Shown here in pieces: positions 42,531-51,479 of a DNA stretch of 64,000 nt. This DNA comes from Microbacterium croceum (lineage in GTDB: Bacteria; Actinomycetota; Actinomycetes; Actinomycetales; Microbacteriaceae): NCBI RefSeq assembly GCF_023091245.1, contig NZ_JAHWXN010000001.1, positions 124,001 through 188,000 on the forward strand, given 5' to 3'. The stretch's first letter is position 1. Each line of letters opens with the position of its first letter. The translations under genes were made by a program, and so were the position numbers. A model generated the notes under the pieces. It saw only the letters and a list, made by a program, of their open reading frames with translations, searched no databases and was not told where the DNA came from.

Positions 42531-42605
42531 AAACCCAGACGATCCCGCATCCGGGCGGCGCGCCGTCGGCCGACGCGCTGACCTCATCGCACCTCGTCTG
42601 GGTTT
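42531..42605. terminator. Inverted repeat AAACCCAGACGA, long loop
   Basis: AAACCCAGACGA (42531-42542) is perfectly complementary to TCGTCTGGGTTT (42594-42605), with a 51-nt loop. It follows the ACT gene on the plus strand and the end of the convergent GntR gene lies 26 bp beyond. TTTT follows the right arm, so it may end the ACT transcript. Confidence 0.6.
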
Positions 42606-42630
42606 TCGCGCGCCCTCGGCGAGAAGCTCC

Positions 42631-43314
42631 TCAGTCCTCGACGTCGGTGTACCGGCGCACCCAGTACTCGGTGTACGCCACGTGCGACGAGGCCGCGGCA
42701 CTCGCAGCGACAGGGTCGGCGGCGGCGAGTCCGCGCAGGATGGCGCGGTGGCCCGCATCCGAATGCAGCTTGAGCTCGGCGGCATCGTGCGCGTCGGGGA
42801 TGCGGTACGCCCGCGATCGGGAGCGCAGCACATCGATCAGGCTCGTCAGCGCCTCGTTGCCGGCGACGCGCGAGATCGTCATGTGGAAGTCGTGGTCCAG
42901 CCGTGAGTGATCCTCGAAGTCGTCGCTCGCCTCGATCTCCTTGAGGATGCCGTCGAGCCGCTCGATGGTCTCGGCGTCGATGCGGGCCGCGGCGAGCGCG
43001 GCGGCATGCGGCTCGAGCACCCGGCGCAGCTCGGTGAGCTCCAGCACCCCGGCCATCGGCAGCAGTCCGACCGTGAGCGACAGGCTGCCGATCAGATCCG
43101 CGGCCCTCAGTTCGCTGACGTAGCTTCCCGATCCGTGGCGCGTGTCGAGCACCCCGAGCGCCGCGAGCATCCGGATCGCCTCACGCAGCGATCCGCGCGA
43201 GACTCCGAGTCGTTCGCAGAGCTCGCCCTCGCTCGGCAGGCGGTCGCCCGGGCGCAGCGCACCGTCGGCGATCAGCGCCCGCAGCCCGTGCAGCGCCGTG
43301 TCCAGTGCGCTCAT
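42631..43314 (-). CDS. FadR-type GntR regulator
   Basis: A 227-residue GntR/FCD protein: winged helix LPSEGELCERLGVSRGSLREA, FCD metal-site motif SRLDHDFHMTISRVAGN and HSDAGHRAIL. Start ATG 43314 follows GGGGAGG by 6 nt. It is divergent from the aminotransferase and sugar importer operon, probably its target. Confidence 0.88.
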   Translation of the reverse strand: MSALDTALHGLRALIADGALRPGDRLPSEGELCERLGVSRGSLREAIRMLAALGVLDTRHGSGSYVSELRAADLIGSLSLTVGLLPMAGVLELTELRRVLEPHAAALAAARIDAETIERLDGILKEIEASDDFEDHSRLDHDFHMTISRVAGNEALTSLIDVLRSRSRAYRIPDAHDAAELKLHSDAGHRAILRGLAAADPVAASAAASSHVAYTEYWVRRYTDVED

Positions 43315-43380
43315 CGCCATCCTCCCCGACGCCGTCCACCCTTCTGCGAGTCTGGCGGATGACGTCGTCTCGGCAAATTC

Positions 43381-43453
43381 GTATGACAACTATGTTTCAT
43401 CTTCACCTTTTCGTGGCGGTTTCGGAACTCCTATGGCAAAGTTGTGCAACAAC
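43381..43453. promoter_or_regulatory. GTTGT-type operator candidates before the aminotransferase operon
   Basis: GTTGTGCAACAAC at 43441-43453 is a perfect palindrome with 5-bp arms. GTATGACAAC (43381-43390) upstream carries one similar half-site. Both are in the 164-bp gap between the GntR gene and the operon it faces. Confidence 0.4.
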
Positions 43454-43478
43454 TCGCCACTCTCCCCGATGAGGACCT

Positions 43479-44714
43479 ATGCCCGTCTCGCCCTTCCCCG
43501 CTCCGCTCACGCTGCACTCCGGCGTCAGGGCCCGGGATGCGTGGCCGCTGGATCCCGGTGTGATCCACCTCAACCACGGGTCGTTCGGCGCGGTGCCCAC
43601 CGCCGTCGTCACCCACCAGGACGCGCTGCGTCGTCAGGCCGACCTGAGCCCCGTCGAGTGGTTTCCCCGCATCGGCGAGCGCGTGCGCGCAGCCCGCGAG
43701 CGGACCGCCCCCTTCGTCGGCGCGCGTGCCGACGACAGCGTCTTCGTGCCGAACGCCTCTGCCGCCGCGACCGTGGTGTATAACGCGCTGCAGCTGGAGC
43801 ACGACGACGAGATCCTGGTGACCGACCAGGGCTACGGGGCGATCACGATGGGCGCGCAGCGTCTCGCGCGCCGCTTCGGTGCCACCGTCCGCACGGTCGA
43901 GCTTCCGCTGCTCGCCTCCGACGACGAGGTGGTGCAGCGCTTCGACGACGCCTTCACCCCGCGCACCCGGCTGATCGTGGTCGACCAGATCACCTCCCCC
44001 ACAGCCCGCCTGCTGCCCACCCGCCGCATCGCCGAGCTCGCGGCCACCCGCGGAGTGCGCACGCTCGTCGACGGCGCGCACGCCCCCGGCCTGATCGCCG
44101 ATGCGGCCGCGGTCGCCGGTGGTGACTGGTGGTTCGGCAACCTGCACAAGTGGCCCTGCGCCCCGCGGGGCTCGGCGCTCCTCGTCACGAACGCCTCCGA
44201 CCGCGACGAACTGTGGCCGCTGATCGACTCCTGGGCCGCGAACGAGCCCTATCCCGTGCGCTTCGACACCCAGGGCACCATCGATGCGACGACCTATCTG
44301 AGCACACCGGTGGCGATCGACTACATCGAGGGCGAGTTCGGCTGGGCGAACGCCCGCACGGCCATGTCGGAGCGGGCGGATGCCGGCGCCGAGATCATCG
44401 CCGAGGCCCTGCGCCCCTACGGCGACGAGGACCCGCTGACCCCGCTGCCGTCCGCTGTGCCGTCGATGCGTCTCGTGCGGCTGCCGCTCGGACTCGGCGC
44501 CTCCCGCGAAGAGGCCGACGAGCTGCGCATGCAGCTGCTCGACGAGACCGGCGTAGAGACGGCGTTCACCAGCTTCCGCGGCATCGGCTACTTCCGCCTG
44601 TCGGCGCACCTGTACACCGAGGCCTCCGACTTCGAGGCCTTCGTGGAGCGCTGCATCCCGCAGATCCTGCAGCGCGCCGGCATCCGCCCTGCCCCCTCCC
44701 TCGTCATCCCCTGA
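43479..44714 (+). CDS. Class V aminotransferase (isopenicillin N epimerase-like)
   Basis: A 411-residue PLP fold type I enzyme of the class V group. The PLP lysine is in GNLHKWPCAPRG; the PLP-aspartate segment is LVDGAHAPG. Similar to isopenicillin N epimerase-like enzymes whose substrates are mostly unknown. Start ATG 43479 follows GATGAGGA. An ABC importer follows 54 bp downstream, so the imported compound may be an amino-sugar or amino-acid-conjugate substrate; inference. Confidence 0.85.
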   Translation: MPVSPFPAPLTLHSGVRARDAWPLDPGVIHLNHGSFGAVPTAVVTHQDALRRQADLSPVEWFPRIGERVRAARERTAPFVGARADDSVFVPNASAAATVVYNALQLEHDDEILVTDQGYGAITMGAQRLARRFGATVRTVELPLLASDDEVVQRFDDAFTPRTRLIVVDQITSPTARLLPTRRIAELAATRGVRTLVDGAHAPGLIADAAAVAGGDWWFGNLHKWPCAPRGSALLVTNASDRDELWPLIDSWAANEPYPVRFDTQGTIDATTYLSTPVAIDYIEGEFGWANARTAMSERADAGAEIIAEALRPYGDEDPLTPLPSAVPSMRLVRLPLGLGASREEADELRMQLLDETGVETAFTSFRGIGYFRLSAHLYTEASDFEAFVERCIPQILQRAGIRPAPSLVIP

Positions 44715-44768
44715 CGCGCGTCATCGCGCACCCAGACCCGCACCACCCACCCAACTGAGAGGCACATC

Positions 44769-46079
44769 GTGAAGCACAAGATCTTGACGACCGCCGCGGG
44801 GTTCGGCACCGTCGCCGTCCTCGCGCTCACCGGCTGTTCGGCAGGAGGCGGCCCGTCCGCCGACGGCACCGTCACCCTGCAGATGGTCGAGAGCCTGACC
44901 AATCCCGCTCGCACGGAGCTGATCCGCGGCATGCTCGACGAGTTCGAGAAGGAGAACCCGAAGATCAAGGTCAACCTGGTCTCCCCTCCCACCGAGCAGG
45001 CGGACCAGAAGATCCAGCAGATGCTGCAGTCCGGCAAGGGTGTCGACCTCCTCGAGGTCCGCGACATCACGGTCGGCCCGTTCGCGAACAACGGCTGGCT
45101 CTACGACCTCGGCCCCGACCTCGAGAAGTGGGACGGCTGGGATGCCCTGACCGACAACGCGCAGTCCGCCTCGGTCGCCGCGGACGGCAAGAGCTACTTC
45201 GTCCCCTACGGCTTCTACGGCCTGTCGCTGTTCTACCGCACCGACCTCGTGAAGGATGCGGGCTTCGACGGCCCTCCGCACAGCTGGAAGGATCTGCTCG
45301 AGCAGGCCAGCGCGATCCAGGATCCGTCGAACAACATCTACGGCTACGCCTTCCGTGGCGGCGCGAACGCCAACAGCAACGTGGTCGCCGCGATCGAGGC
45401 GTACACGATCGACGGCCTCGACGTCGACGACGCGTTCCTGATGGAGGACGGTTCGACGATCTTCGCCGCCCCCGAGGCGCAGGATGCCGTCGACGACTAC
45501 TTCGACCTGTTCACCAAGGCCTCCCCGCCTTCCGCCGTGTCGTGGGGCTACCCCGAGATGGTCGCCGGCTTCACGAACGGCACCACCGCTTTCCTGTTGC
45601 AGGATCCCGAGGTCATCGCGACCGTGCAGGACTCCTCGCTGACCGAGGATCAGTGGGACACGGCACCCCTGCTGGTCGGCCCCTCCGGCAAGGCTGCGCA
45701 GCCTCTGGCCGTGGCCGGCTGGGGCGTCGCCGAGAAGAGCGAGAACAAGGAGGCGGCCGTGAAGCTGGTCGAGTTCCTGTCGTCGGCGGAGCCCGCGACC
45801 GAGTTCGCGCAGGCCAACAGCCTGGTGCCGATCATCGCCTCCGCCGCGGATGACGACTTCTACTCGACCGGCCCCTGGACGAGCTACGTCACCATGACGG
45901 AGGACCCCGAGACCTACGTCAACGTGCGTCAGCCGCGCGGGGTCAGCTGGTGGACCGAGTGGATCCAGAAGTCCGACCAGGATGTGCAGAACGTGCTGCT
46001 CGGCAACATGTCGACCAGCGACCTGCTCGCCTCCTGGGACACCTTCTGGACCGAGAAGTACGCCGCGGAGAAGGGGTGA
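44769..46079 (+). CDS. Family 1 extracellular solute-binding lipoprotein
   Basis: A 436-residue binding protein of the MalE/oligosaccharide type. It starts at GTG 44769 after AGAGGCACATC, with a signal peptide ending at the lipobox LALTGC. The mature domain has NPARTELIRGMLDEFEKENP and ends TFWTEKYAAEKG. It delivers a carbohydrate or related solute to the two permeases directly downstream. No ATPase gene is present here; a shared MsiK-type ATPase elsewhere is usual for such importers in actinobacteria. Confidence 0.92.
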   Translation: MKHKILTTAAGFGTVAVLALTGCSAGGGPSADGTVTLQMVESLTNPARTELIRGMLDEFEKENPKIKVNLVSPPTEQADQKIQQMLQSGKGVDLLEVRDITVGPFANNGWLYDLGPDLEKWDGWDALTDNAQSASVAADGKSYFVPYGFYGLSLFYRTDLVKDAGFDGPPHSWKDLLEQASAIQDPSNNIYGYAFRGGANANSNVVAAIEAYTIDGLDVDDAFLMEDGSTIFAAPEAQDAVDDYFDLFTKASPPSAVSWGYPEMVAGFTNGTTAFLLQDPEVIATVQDSSLTEDQWDTAPLLVGPSGKAAQPLAVAGWGVAEKSENKEAAVKLVEFLSSAEPATEFAQANSLVPIIASAADDDFYSTGPWTSYVTMTEDPETYVNVRQPRGVSWWTEWIQKSDQDVQNVLLGNMSTSDLLASWDTFWTEKYAAEKG

Positions 46080-46082
46080 TCC

Positions 46083-47030
46083 GTGGCATCCGCACTTCGT
46101 GAAGGGGGCTCCGTCGGCACGTCCGGCGGAGCCCCCCGCGGCCCGCGCCGCCGGCCGTTCCGCGGACGTCACGCGCTGACGCTGCTGGCCTTCATGGCCC
46201 CGGCGATCGTGTTCGTGTGCTGGTTCACGTACTGGCCGATGCTGCAGGGCGCCCGCATGGCGTTCCACGACTGGAACCTGTGGGACCTCACGTCGACCCC
46301 GTTCGTGGGGTTCGACAACTTCGTGGCCGTGTTCCAGGACCCCGCCTTCCCGGTCGTGGCGTGGAACTCGATCCTCTGGGTGGTCGGCTCGCTCGTGCCG
46401 CAACTGGTGATCGGGTTCCTGATCGCCCTGGCCCTGCGCAAGCGGTTCCGCTTCCGCGGGCTCTACCAGGCGCTCGTGTTCTTCCCGTGGGCGGTGTCGG
46501 GCTTCCTGATCGGGATGCTGTTCCGCTGGATGTTCAACGCCGAGTTCGGTGTGGTCAACGACCTGCTGATGAAGGTCGGGCTGATCGACGCACCGCTGCC
46601 CTGGCTGGCGGATCCGAAGCTCGCGATGTTCGCGGTGATCGTGGCGAACATCTGGTACGGCGTGACGTTCTTCGCGATCATGATCCTCGCAGCTCTCCAG
46701 TCCGTGCCGGACGAGATGCTCGAGGCGGCGAGCCTCGACGGCGCAGGCAAGGCGCGCCAGCTGTTCTCGATCATCATCCCGTACATCTCCGTGACGCTCC
46801 TGCTCACGGTGCTGCTGCGCGTGATCTGGATCTTCAACTTCCCCGACATCATCTACGCGATGACAGGCGGCGGACCGGCCAACCAGACCCACATCATCAC
46901 GACGTGGATGATCAACTACACCCAGCAGGGCAACTACGGCATTGCGAGCGCGATCGGCCTCATCGTGGTCGCCTTCCTGTTCGTGTTCTGCGCGTTCTAC
47001 CTGATGGCGATGCGGAGGGCGCAGCGATGA
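46083..47030 (+). CDS. Sugar ABC importer permease (MalF-type)
   Basis: A 315-residue permease with six membrane helices and the EAA loop AASLDGAGKARQLFSIIIP. It begins at GTG 46083, 3 bp after the binding protein, and overlaps the second permease by 4 nt. Confidence 0.93.
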   Translation: MASALREGGSVGTSGGAPRGPRRRPFRGRHALTLLAFMAPAIVFVCWFTYWPMLQGARMAFHDWNLWDLTSTPFVGFDNFVAVFQDPAFPVVAWNSILWVVGSLVPQLVIGFLIALALRKRFRFRGLYQALVFFPWAVSGFLIGMLFRWMFNAEFGVVNDLLMKVGLIDAPLPWLADPKLAMFAVIVANIWYGVTFFAIMILAALQSVPDEMLEAASLDGAGKARQLFSIIIPYISVTLLLTVLLRVIWIFNFPDIIYAMTGGGPANQTHIITTWMINYTQQGNYGIASAIGLIVVAFLFVFCAFYLMAMRRAQR

Positions 47031-47932
47031 CGATCACCGGAACCACCGTCACGGAGACACGACGTCTGACCGTCCCCGATCTGGCCAGGGCCCCTCGCCC
47101 GAAGCGGAAGTTCACCGTGGGCGGTGTGGTGCGCGTCGTGGGTCTCGGTCTCTGGCTCGTCATCACGCTGTTCCCGCTGTATTGGATCGCCCTGACCTCG
47201 TTCAAGTCGCCCGGAACGATCAACAGCTTCCCGCTCGAGTACTGGCCGAGCGAGCCGTCACTCGAGAACTACGTCAGCCTGTTCCAGCAGAGCTCCTTCG
47301 GGGTGTTCCTGGGCAACTCGGCGCTGGTCGCGATCGTCGCCGGCGCCGTGGCGACGCTGATCGCCCTGCTGAGCGCGTACGTGATCGCCCGCTTCGAGTT
47401 CCGCGGAAAGGGGGCGGTGCTGATCGCCTTCCTGCTGACGCAGATGATCCCGGCGTTCATCGCGCTCGGACCGCTGTACTCGATGATGACCGACCTCGGG
47501 CTCGTCGACACCAAGCCGGGTCTGATCCTGGTCTACATCGCGGTCTGCATCCCGTTCTCGACCGTGATGCTGCGGGGCTTCTTCGAGAACGTGCCCGACG
47601 CGCTGGAGGAGGCCGCCATGATCGACGGATGCTCCCGCCTCGGCGCGCTGTTCCGGGTGCTGGTGCCGGTCATGACCCCTGGCATCATCGCGGCGTTCAT
47701 CTTCAACTTCGTCAACTGCTGGAACGAGCTGTTCCTGTCGGTCGTGTTGATGAACACCGATGCGAACCGCACCGTGCCGTCGGCGCTGAACGGGTTCATC
47801 TCGACCTTCAACATCGACTGGGGCTCCATGAGCGCCGCCGCCGTGCTGACGATCCTGCCGACGATGGTGATGTTCGCGCTCGCGAGCCGCTGGATCGTGC
47901 AGGGGCTGACCGCAGGCGCCGTGAAGGAGTAA
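47027..47932 (+). CDS. Sugar ABC importer permease (MalG-type)
   Basis: A 301-residue permease with six helices and EAA loop EEAAMIDGCSRLGALFRVLVP. It completes the importer and is followed at 20 bp by a strong hairpin terminator. Confidence 0.93.
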   Translation: MTITGTTVTETRRLTVPDLARAPRPKRKFTVGGVVRVVGLGLWLVITLFPLYWIALTSFKSPGTINSFPLEYWPSEPSLENYVSLFQQSSFGVFLGNSALVAIVAGAVATLIALLSAYVIARFEFRGKGAVLIAFLLTQMIPAFIALGPLYSMMTDLGLVDTKPGLILVYIAVCIPFSTVMLRGFFENVPDALEEAAMIDGCSRLGALFRVLVPVMTPGIIAAFIFNFVNCWNELFLSVVLMNTDANRTVPSALNGFISTFNIDWGSMSAAAVLTILPTMVMFALASRWIVQGLTAGAVKE

Positions 47933-47951
47933 GACGGCCGCACCGCGCAGC

Positions 47952-47987
47952 AAGAAGGCCGCCGTTCCGAGGAACGGCGGCCTTCTT
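47952..47987. terminator. Bidirectional hairpin terminator
   Basis: AAGAAGGCCGCCGTTCC and GGAACGGCGGCCTTCTT form a 17-bp perfect stem around GA, between the importer operon and the convergent aldo/keto reductase. The A-rich and T-rich ends suit termination on both strands. Confidence 0.88.
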
Positions 47988-47998
47988 CGTGAGAGCCC

Positions 47999-49012
47999 TC
48001 AGACCAGGCGCGACTTCGGCGAGGTCGAGTACGTGGCCTCGGCGTCGCGGTTGACCGTGTCGCCCAGTGCCGCGTCGATCGCGGCCAGGGTGTCGGCGTC
48101 GAGCTTGACGCCCGAGGCCTTGACGGTCTCGGCGAGCTGCTCCGGACGGGATGCTCCGACCAGTGCGGCGGCGACGTTCGGGTTCTGCAGCACCCACGCG
48201 ATCGCGAGCTGCGGCATCGACAGCCCCGCCTCGTCGGCGATGGGCTTCAGGCGCTGCACGGCGGTGAGGATGTCGTCCTGCAGGAAGCTCTTGATGAAGT
48301 CGGCGCCGCTGTGCGGGTCGGTCGCGCGCGAGCCCTCCGGCACCGGCTGGCCGGGGAGGTACTTGCCGCTGAGCACGCCCTGTGCCATCGGCGACCAGAC
48401 GATCTGCGAGATGCCGAGCTCCTCGGAGGCCGGCACGACCTTGCCCTCGATCACGCGCCACAGCATCGAGTACTGGGGCTGGTTCGAGATGAGCTGGATG
48501 CCGAGCTGCTTCGCCAGCGCGTGCCCCTCGCGCAGCTGCTCCGCGGTCCACTCCGAGACACCGATGTAGAGCGCCTTGCCCTGGCGGACGATGTCGGCGA
48601 AGGCCTGGAACGTCTCCTCGAGCGGGGTCTCGTAGTCGAAGCGGTGCGCCTGGTACAGGTCGACGTAGTCGGTGCCGAGGCGGGAGAGAGAGCCGTTGAT
48701 CGACTCGAGGATGTGCTTGCGGCTCAGGCCGGTGTCGTTGGGGCCCTTGGCACCGGTCGGGAAGTAGACCTTCGTGAAGATCTCCAGGCCCTCACGGCGC
48801 TGGCCGGCGAGGGCCTTGCCGAGCACGACCTCGGCGGCAGTGTTCGCGTAGGTGTCGGCGGTGTCGAACGTGGTGATGCCCGCGTCGAGCGCTGCGTGGA
48901 CCGTCTTGACGGCGGCGTCGTCGCCGACCTGAGAGGCGTGCGTGACCCAGTTGCCGTAGGTGATCTCCGAGACCTTGAGGCCGCTGTTTCCGAGATAGCG
49001 ATAGTTGACCAT
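47999..49012 (-). CDS. Aldo/keto reductase (Kv-beta-like group)
   Basis: A 337-residue NADPH-dependent reductase. The tetrad shows as Asp/Tyr in FDTADTYAN, Lys in IFTKVYF and His in YQAHRFDY. GISQIVWSPMAQGVLSGKY is typical of the potassium-channel beta/YghZ-like group. It acts on aldehydes of unknown identity. The start is ATG 49012. Confidence 0.88.
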   Translation of the reverse strand: MVNYRYLGNSGLKVSEITYGNWVTHASQVGDDAAVKTVHAALDAGITTFDTADTYANTAAEVVLGKALAGQRREGLEIFTKVYFPTGAKGPNDTGLSRKHILESINGSLSRLGTDYVDLYQAHRFDYETPLEETFQAFADIVRQGKALYIGVSEWTAEQLREGHALAKQLGIQLISNQPQYSMLWRVIEGKVVPASEELGISQIVWSPMAQGVLSGKYLPGQPVPEGSRATDPHSGADFIKSFLQDDILTAVQRLKPIADEAGLSMPQLAIAWVLQNPNVAAALVGASRPEQLAETVKASGVKLDADTLAAIDAALGDTVNRDAEATYSTSPKSRLV

Positions 49013-49065
49013 GGTCCAACGCTAGTCGGTGCCATGGACACCGAGGCCGGAATCCGTGACCGGTC

Positions 49066-49557
49066 TCAGGCGAGTGCCGGCGCGGCAGGAGAGCGGAGGG
49101 CGATGACGACCGCGCCGATGACCGCGACCAGCAGCGACAGCGCACTGGTCAGGTGGAGCACGAGGGCCCAGTGCGAGGCGTCGGCGCCGCTGATCATGAA
49201 GGTGTCGGCGAGTGCCATCCCCGGCCCGAAGGAGGCGACGAAGTACGCCGGTGTTCCCCCGGTCAGCACCGCGAGGAAGGCCATCGCCGTGACGAGCGGA
49301 CGTGACTTCTGCCGGATCGCGACCGCTGCCACGCCGATCGCGAGCACGACGCCCGCACCGAGGATGCCGAGGACCATCGACGGACCGAGCGACTCCCCCT
49401 CGTCCGACATGCGCGCGTGGATCTCGTCGAGCGTGAGTCCCGGAGCGGCGGCGAGGGGATTCAGCACGAGGATCTGCACGGCCGCGAACGCTGCGTACAG
49501 CGTCACCGCCGCCACCCCCGCGAGTGCCACCCACACGGTCTGTCGACGTCGACTCAT
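49066..49557 (-). CDS. Hypothetical four-helix membrane protein
   Basis: A 163-residue protein with four predicted membrane helices and no recognised family. An extracytoplasmic segment EIHARMSDEGESLGPS lies between the first two helices. The start at ATG 49557 follows AAGGTG. Its upstream side is occupied by an inverted repeat. Confidence 0.75.
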   Translation of the reverse strand: MSRRRQTVWVALAGVAAVTLYAAFAAVQILVLNPLAAAPGLTLDEIHARMSDEGESLGPSMVLGILGAGVVLAIGVAAVAIRQKSRPLVTAMAFLAVLTGGTPAYFVASFGPGMALADTFMISGADASHWALVLHLTSALSLLVAVIGAVVIALRSPAAPALA

Positions 49558-49580
49558 GCCCACACCTTAGACACGCTCGC

Positions 49581-49638
49581 TGAGAGGTCACGACACGCCG
49601 CGCCCCACCCCTCCGGCGCGGCGTGTCGTGACTCCTCA
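49581..49638. repeat. Hairpin, GGTCAAGACACGCCGC family, copy 2
   Basis: TGAGAGGTCACGACACGCCG plus CGCC pairs with the right arm ending GACTCCTCA, 22 of 24 bases complementary, with a 10-nt loop. It includes the stop codon of the MocR gene at 49636. Confidence 0.8.
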
Positions 49639-51126
49639 GGAGAGAGCATCCCGATACTCCCGCCACGCGGCGCCGAGGCGGCGGATACCCTCGGCGAGCA
49701 CGTCGTCCGGAGCCGTGAACGGGATGCGGATGTGGTCGTCGGGCGACGCGGATGCGGCGAACGCCGCGCTCCCCGCGATCGAGACGCCGTGGGTCGCCGC
49801 GACCCGCACCAGCGCGGCAGACGAGCCGACCGGCAGCGCGACCCACAGCGACAGCCCACCGCGCGGAGGGTCGTAGCGCCAGTCCGGGAGGTGCTCCGCC
49901 ATCAGCTGTTCCAGCAGGCGCAGCCGCTCCTGGTGGACTCTACTGTTCTCCCTGCGCAGATCGTCGGCGCGGGCAATGAGGTCGAGCGCGATCAGCTGCC
50001 CCGGCACGCTCGTGGACTGGTCGGCGAGCTGCCGAGCGCCGCGCAGCCGCCGCACGAGCACGGGGTCGGCCCGCAGCCAGCCGATCCGCAGCCCCGCCCA
50101 TGCCCACTTCGACACGGACTCGACAACGATCACCGGGGCGTCCGCCCGCTCGGCGGCGAGTGTGGGCGGCACGACGCCGTCGAAGGAGATGCCCGCGACC
50201 ACCCGGTCCTCGATCACCGGCACTCCGTACTGCGCGGCAAGCGTGGCGAGGCGGTGACGAGCGGCGGCGGGCAGACGTGTGCCCGTGGGGTTCTGATGGT
50301 GCGGGTTGACCGCGATGAGCACGGGGCGCAGCCGCGCGATGGCGACCTCGAGCGCGTCGACATCCAGGCCGTCCGCCCCCATCGGGATGCCGTGCACGGT
50401 GCCGCCGCGCAGCCCGACCGAATCCGTGACTCCCGGCCAGGTGACCTCCTCGGCGAGCACGACATCGCCGGGTCCCACCAGCGCGTTGACCACGAGGCTG
50501 ATCGCCTGCTGCGCGCCGTGCGTCACCAGGATCTGCTCCGGTGTGGTGGGGGTGCCCTCGGCGCGGTACATGTCGGCGATCAGTTCGCGCAGCACGGGGA
50601 GCCCCGCTGGGTCGGTCTCGGGCAGCAGTGCCAGATCGAGCCGGGGCTGATGGTCGCGGATCAGCTGCACCGCGAGCGCGGGGATCTGCGGCACCGTGCG
50701 CAGCAGGTCGATCGCGTTGGGCAGCGCCGAGAACAGGGCCTCGCCGCGGCCGGGGCGCTGTGCGGACGATGCAGGTCCCGTGGTCCCGGCGATGCGCGTG
50801 CCGCTGCCCTGCCGCCGCTCGACCAGACCGTTCTCGGCCAGCTCGGCATAGGCGGCGACCACGGTGCCGCGTGAGACCGAGCTCGCCGCGGCGAGTGCTC
50901 GCTCTGCGGGCAGCCGGTCTCCCGGCCGCAGCTCACCCCCGGCGATGAGGTCGGCGATCCCGCGGGACAGCCGCGCCGCGAGTGTGCCGTCGCCGTGCGT
51001 CCAGCGTCCGAGGCGCACCGACAGCCCCTCCGACGTGACCTCCCCGGCCCGCACCAGTACGACCGAGCCATCCGTGGTCGATCGATGATCCACTGGCCGC
51101 ACATTGGCCCTGCCATCCGTGCTCAT
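49636..51126 (-). CDS. MocR family regulator (GntR fused to aminotransferase)
   Basis: A 496-residue fusion: N-terminal winged helix (about 40-110, RPGDRLPAERALAAASSVSRGTVV) and a fold type I aminotransferase-like domain with the PLP lysine in ESVSKWAWAGLRIGW. MocR proteins use PLP or its amine as effector and control vitamin B6, amine or D-amino acid genes. The ATG at 51126 lies just behind three TGGACCA boxes. The usual target is a divergent gene, which here is a small unknown. Confidence 0.9.
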   Translation of the reverse strand: MSTDGRANVRPVDHRSTTDGSVVLVRAGEVTSEGLSVRLGRWTHGDGTLAARLSRGIADLIAGGELRPGDRLPAERALAAASSVSRGTVVAAYAELAENGLVERRQGSGTRIAGTTGPASSAQRPGRGEALFSALPNAIDLLRTVPQIPALAVQLIRDHQPRLDLALLPETDPAGLPVLRELIADMYRAEGTPTTPEQILVTHGAQQAISLVVNALVGPGDVVLAEEVTWPGVTDSVGLRGGTVHGIPMGADGLDVDALEVAIARLRPVLIAVNPHHQNPTGTRLPAAARHRLATLAAQYGVPVIEDRVVAGISFDGVVPPTLAAERADAPVIVVESVSKWAWAGLRIGWLRADPVLVRRLRGARQLADQSTSVPGQLIALDLIARADDLRRENSRVHQERLRLLEQLMAEHLPDWRYDPPRGGLSLWVALPVGSSAALVRVAATHGVSIAGSAAFAASASPDDHIRIPFTAPDDVLAEGIRRLGAAWREYRDALS

Positions 51127-51138
51127 GAGACCTGATTC

Positions 51139-51206
51139 TGGACCAATGGACACCTTCCTCGCCAACGAATCCCCCGATCTTGGACCAATCGACCTCGATT
51201 GGACCA
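51139..51206. promoter_or_regulatory. Three TGGACCA boxes upstream of the MocR gene
   Basis: TGGACCA occurs at 51139-51145, 51181-51187 and 51200-51206, two of them extended to TGGACCAAT. Spacings are 42 and 19 bp. MocR proteins commonly bind directly repeated half-sites spread over several turns. The second and third boxes fall inside the first codons of the small plus-strand gene. Confidence 0.5.
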
Positions 51207-51463
51207 TTGCTGAGCTCGTCGAATGGCTCAGCGATGACGTCCGCCAGCACGACGCGGCGCTGCACCAGCCGCTCACCCGCATCGAGGCCGCCGTCACCGG
51301 GTCGCGTTGGGGAGGCACCTCGTCGACGATCGCGTTGATCCGGTCGCTCGTGGACGCGGTCCGCGCCGACCCAGCGCTTCGCGCCGTCCGGATCCACGAT
51401 CTCGACCGGCAGGAACCTCAGGACACGTCGGCACTGCCCGAGCGGATCCCTCAGCTCGCCTGA
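51146..51463 (+). CDS. Small hypothetical protein divergent from MocR
   Basis: A 105-residue protein starting MDTFLANESPDLGPIDLDW. Third codon positions are overwhelmingly G or C in this frame, which supports real coding. It is soluble, acidic, mostly helical (TIAELVEWLSDDVRQHDAAL; STIALIRSLVDAVRADPALR). No family is recognised. The start could be farther upstream at 51104, but that would overlap the regulator. Confidence 0.55.
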   Translation: MDTFLANESPDLGPIDLDWTIAELVEWLSDDVRQHDAALHQPLTRIEAAVTGSRWGGTSSTIALIRSLVDAVRADPALRAVRIHDLDRQEPQDTSALPERIPQLA

Positions 51464-51479
51464 CCCGCCCGCTACTCCG

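Noticed and set aside
44721..46892. A 723-codon minus-strand open frame across the solute-binding protein and permease genes
   Set aside because: It crosses two clear plus-strand genes and has the composition of an antisense shadow.
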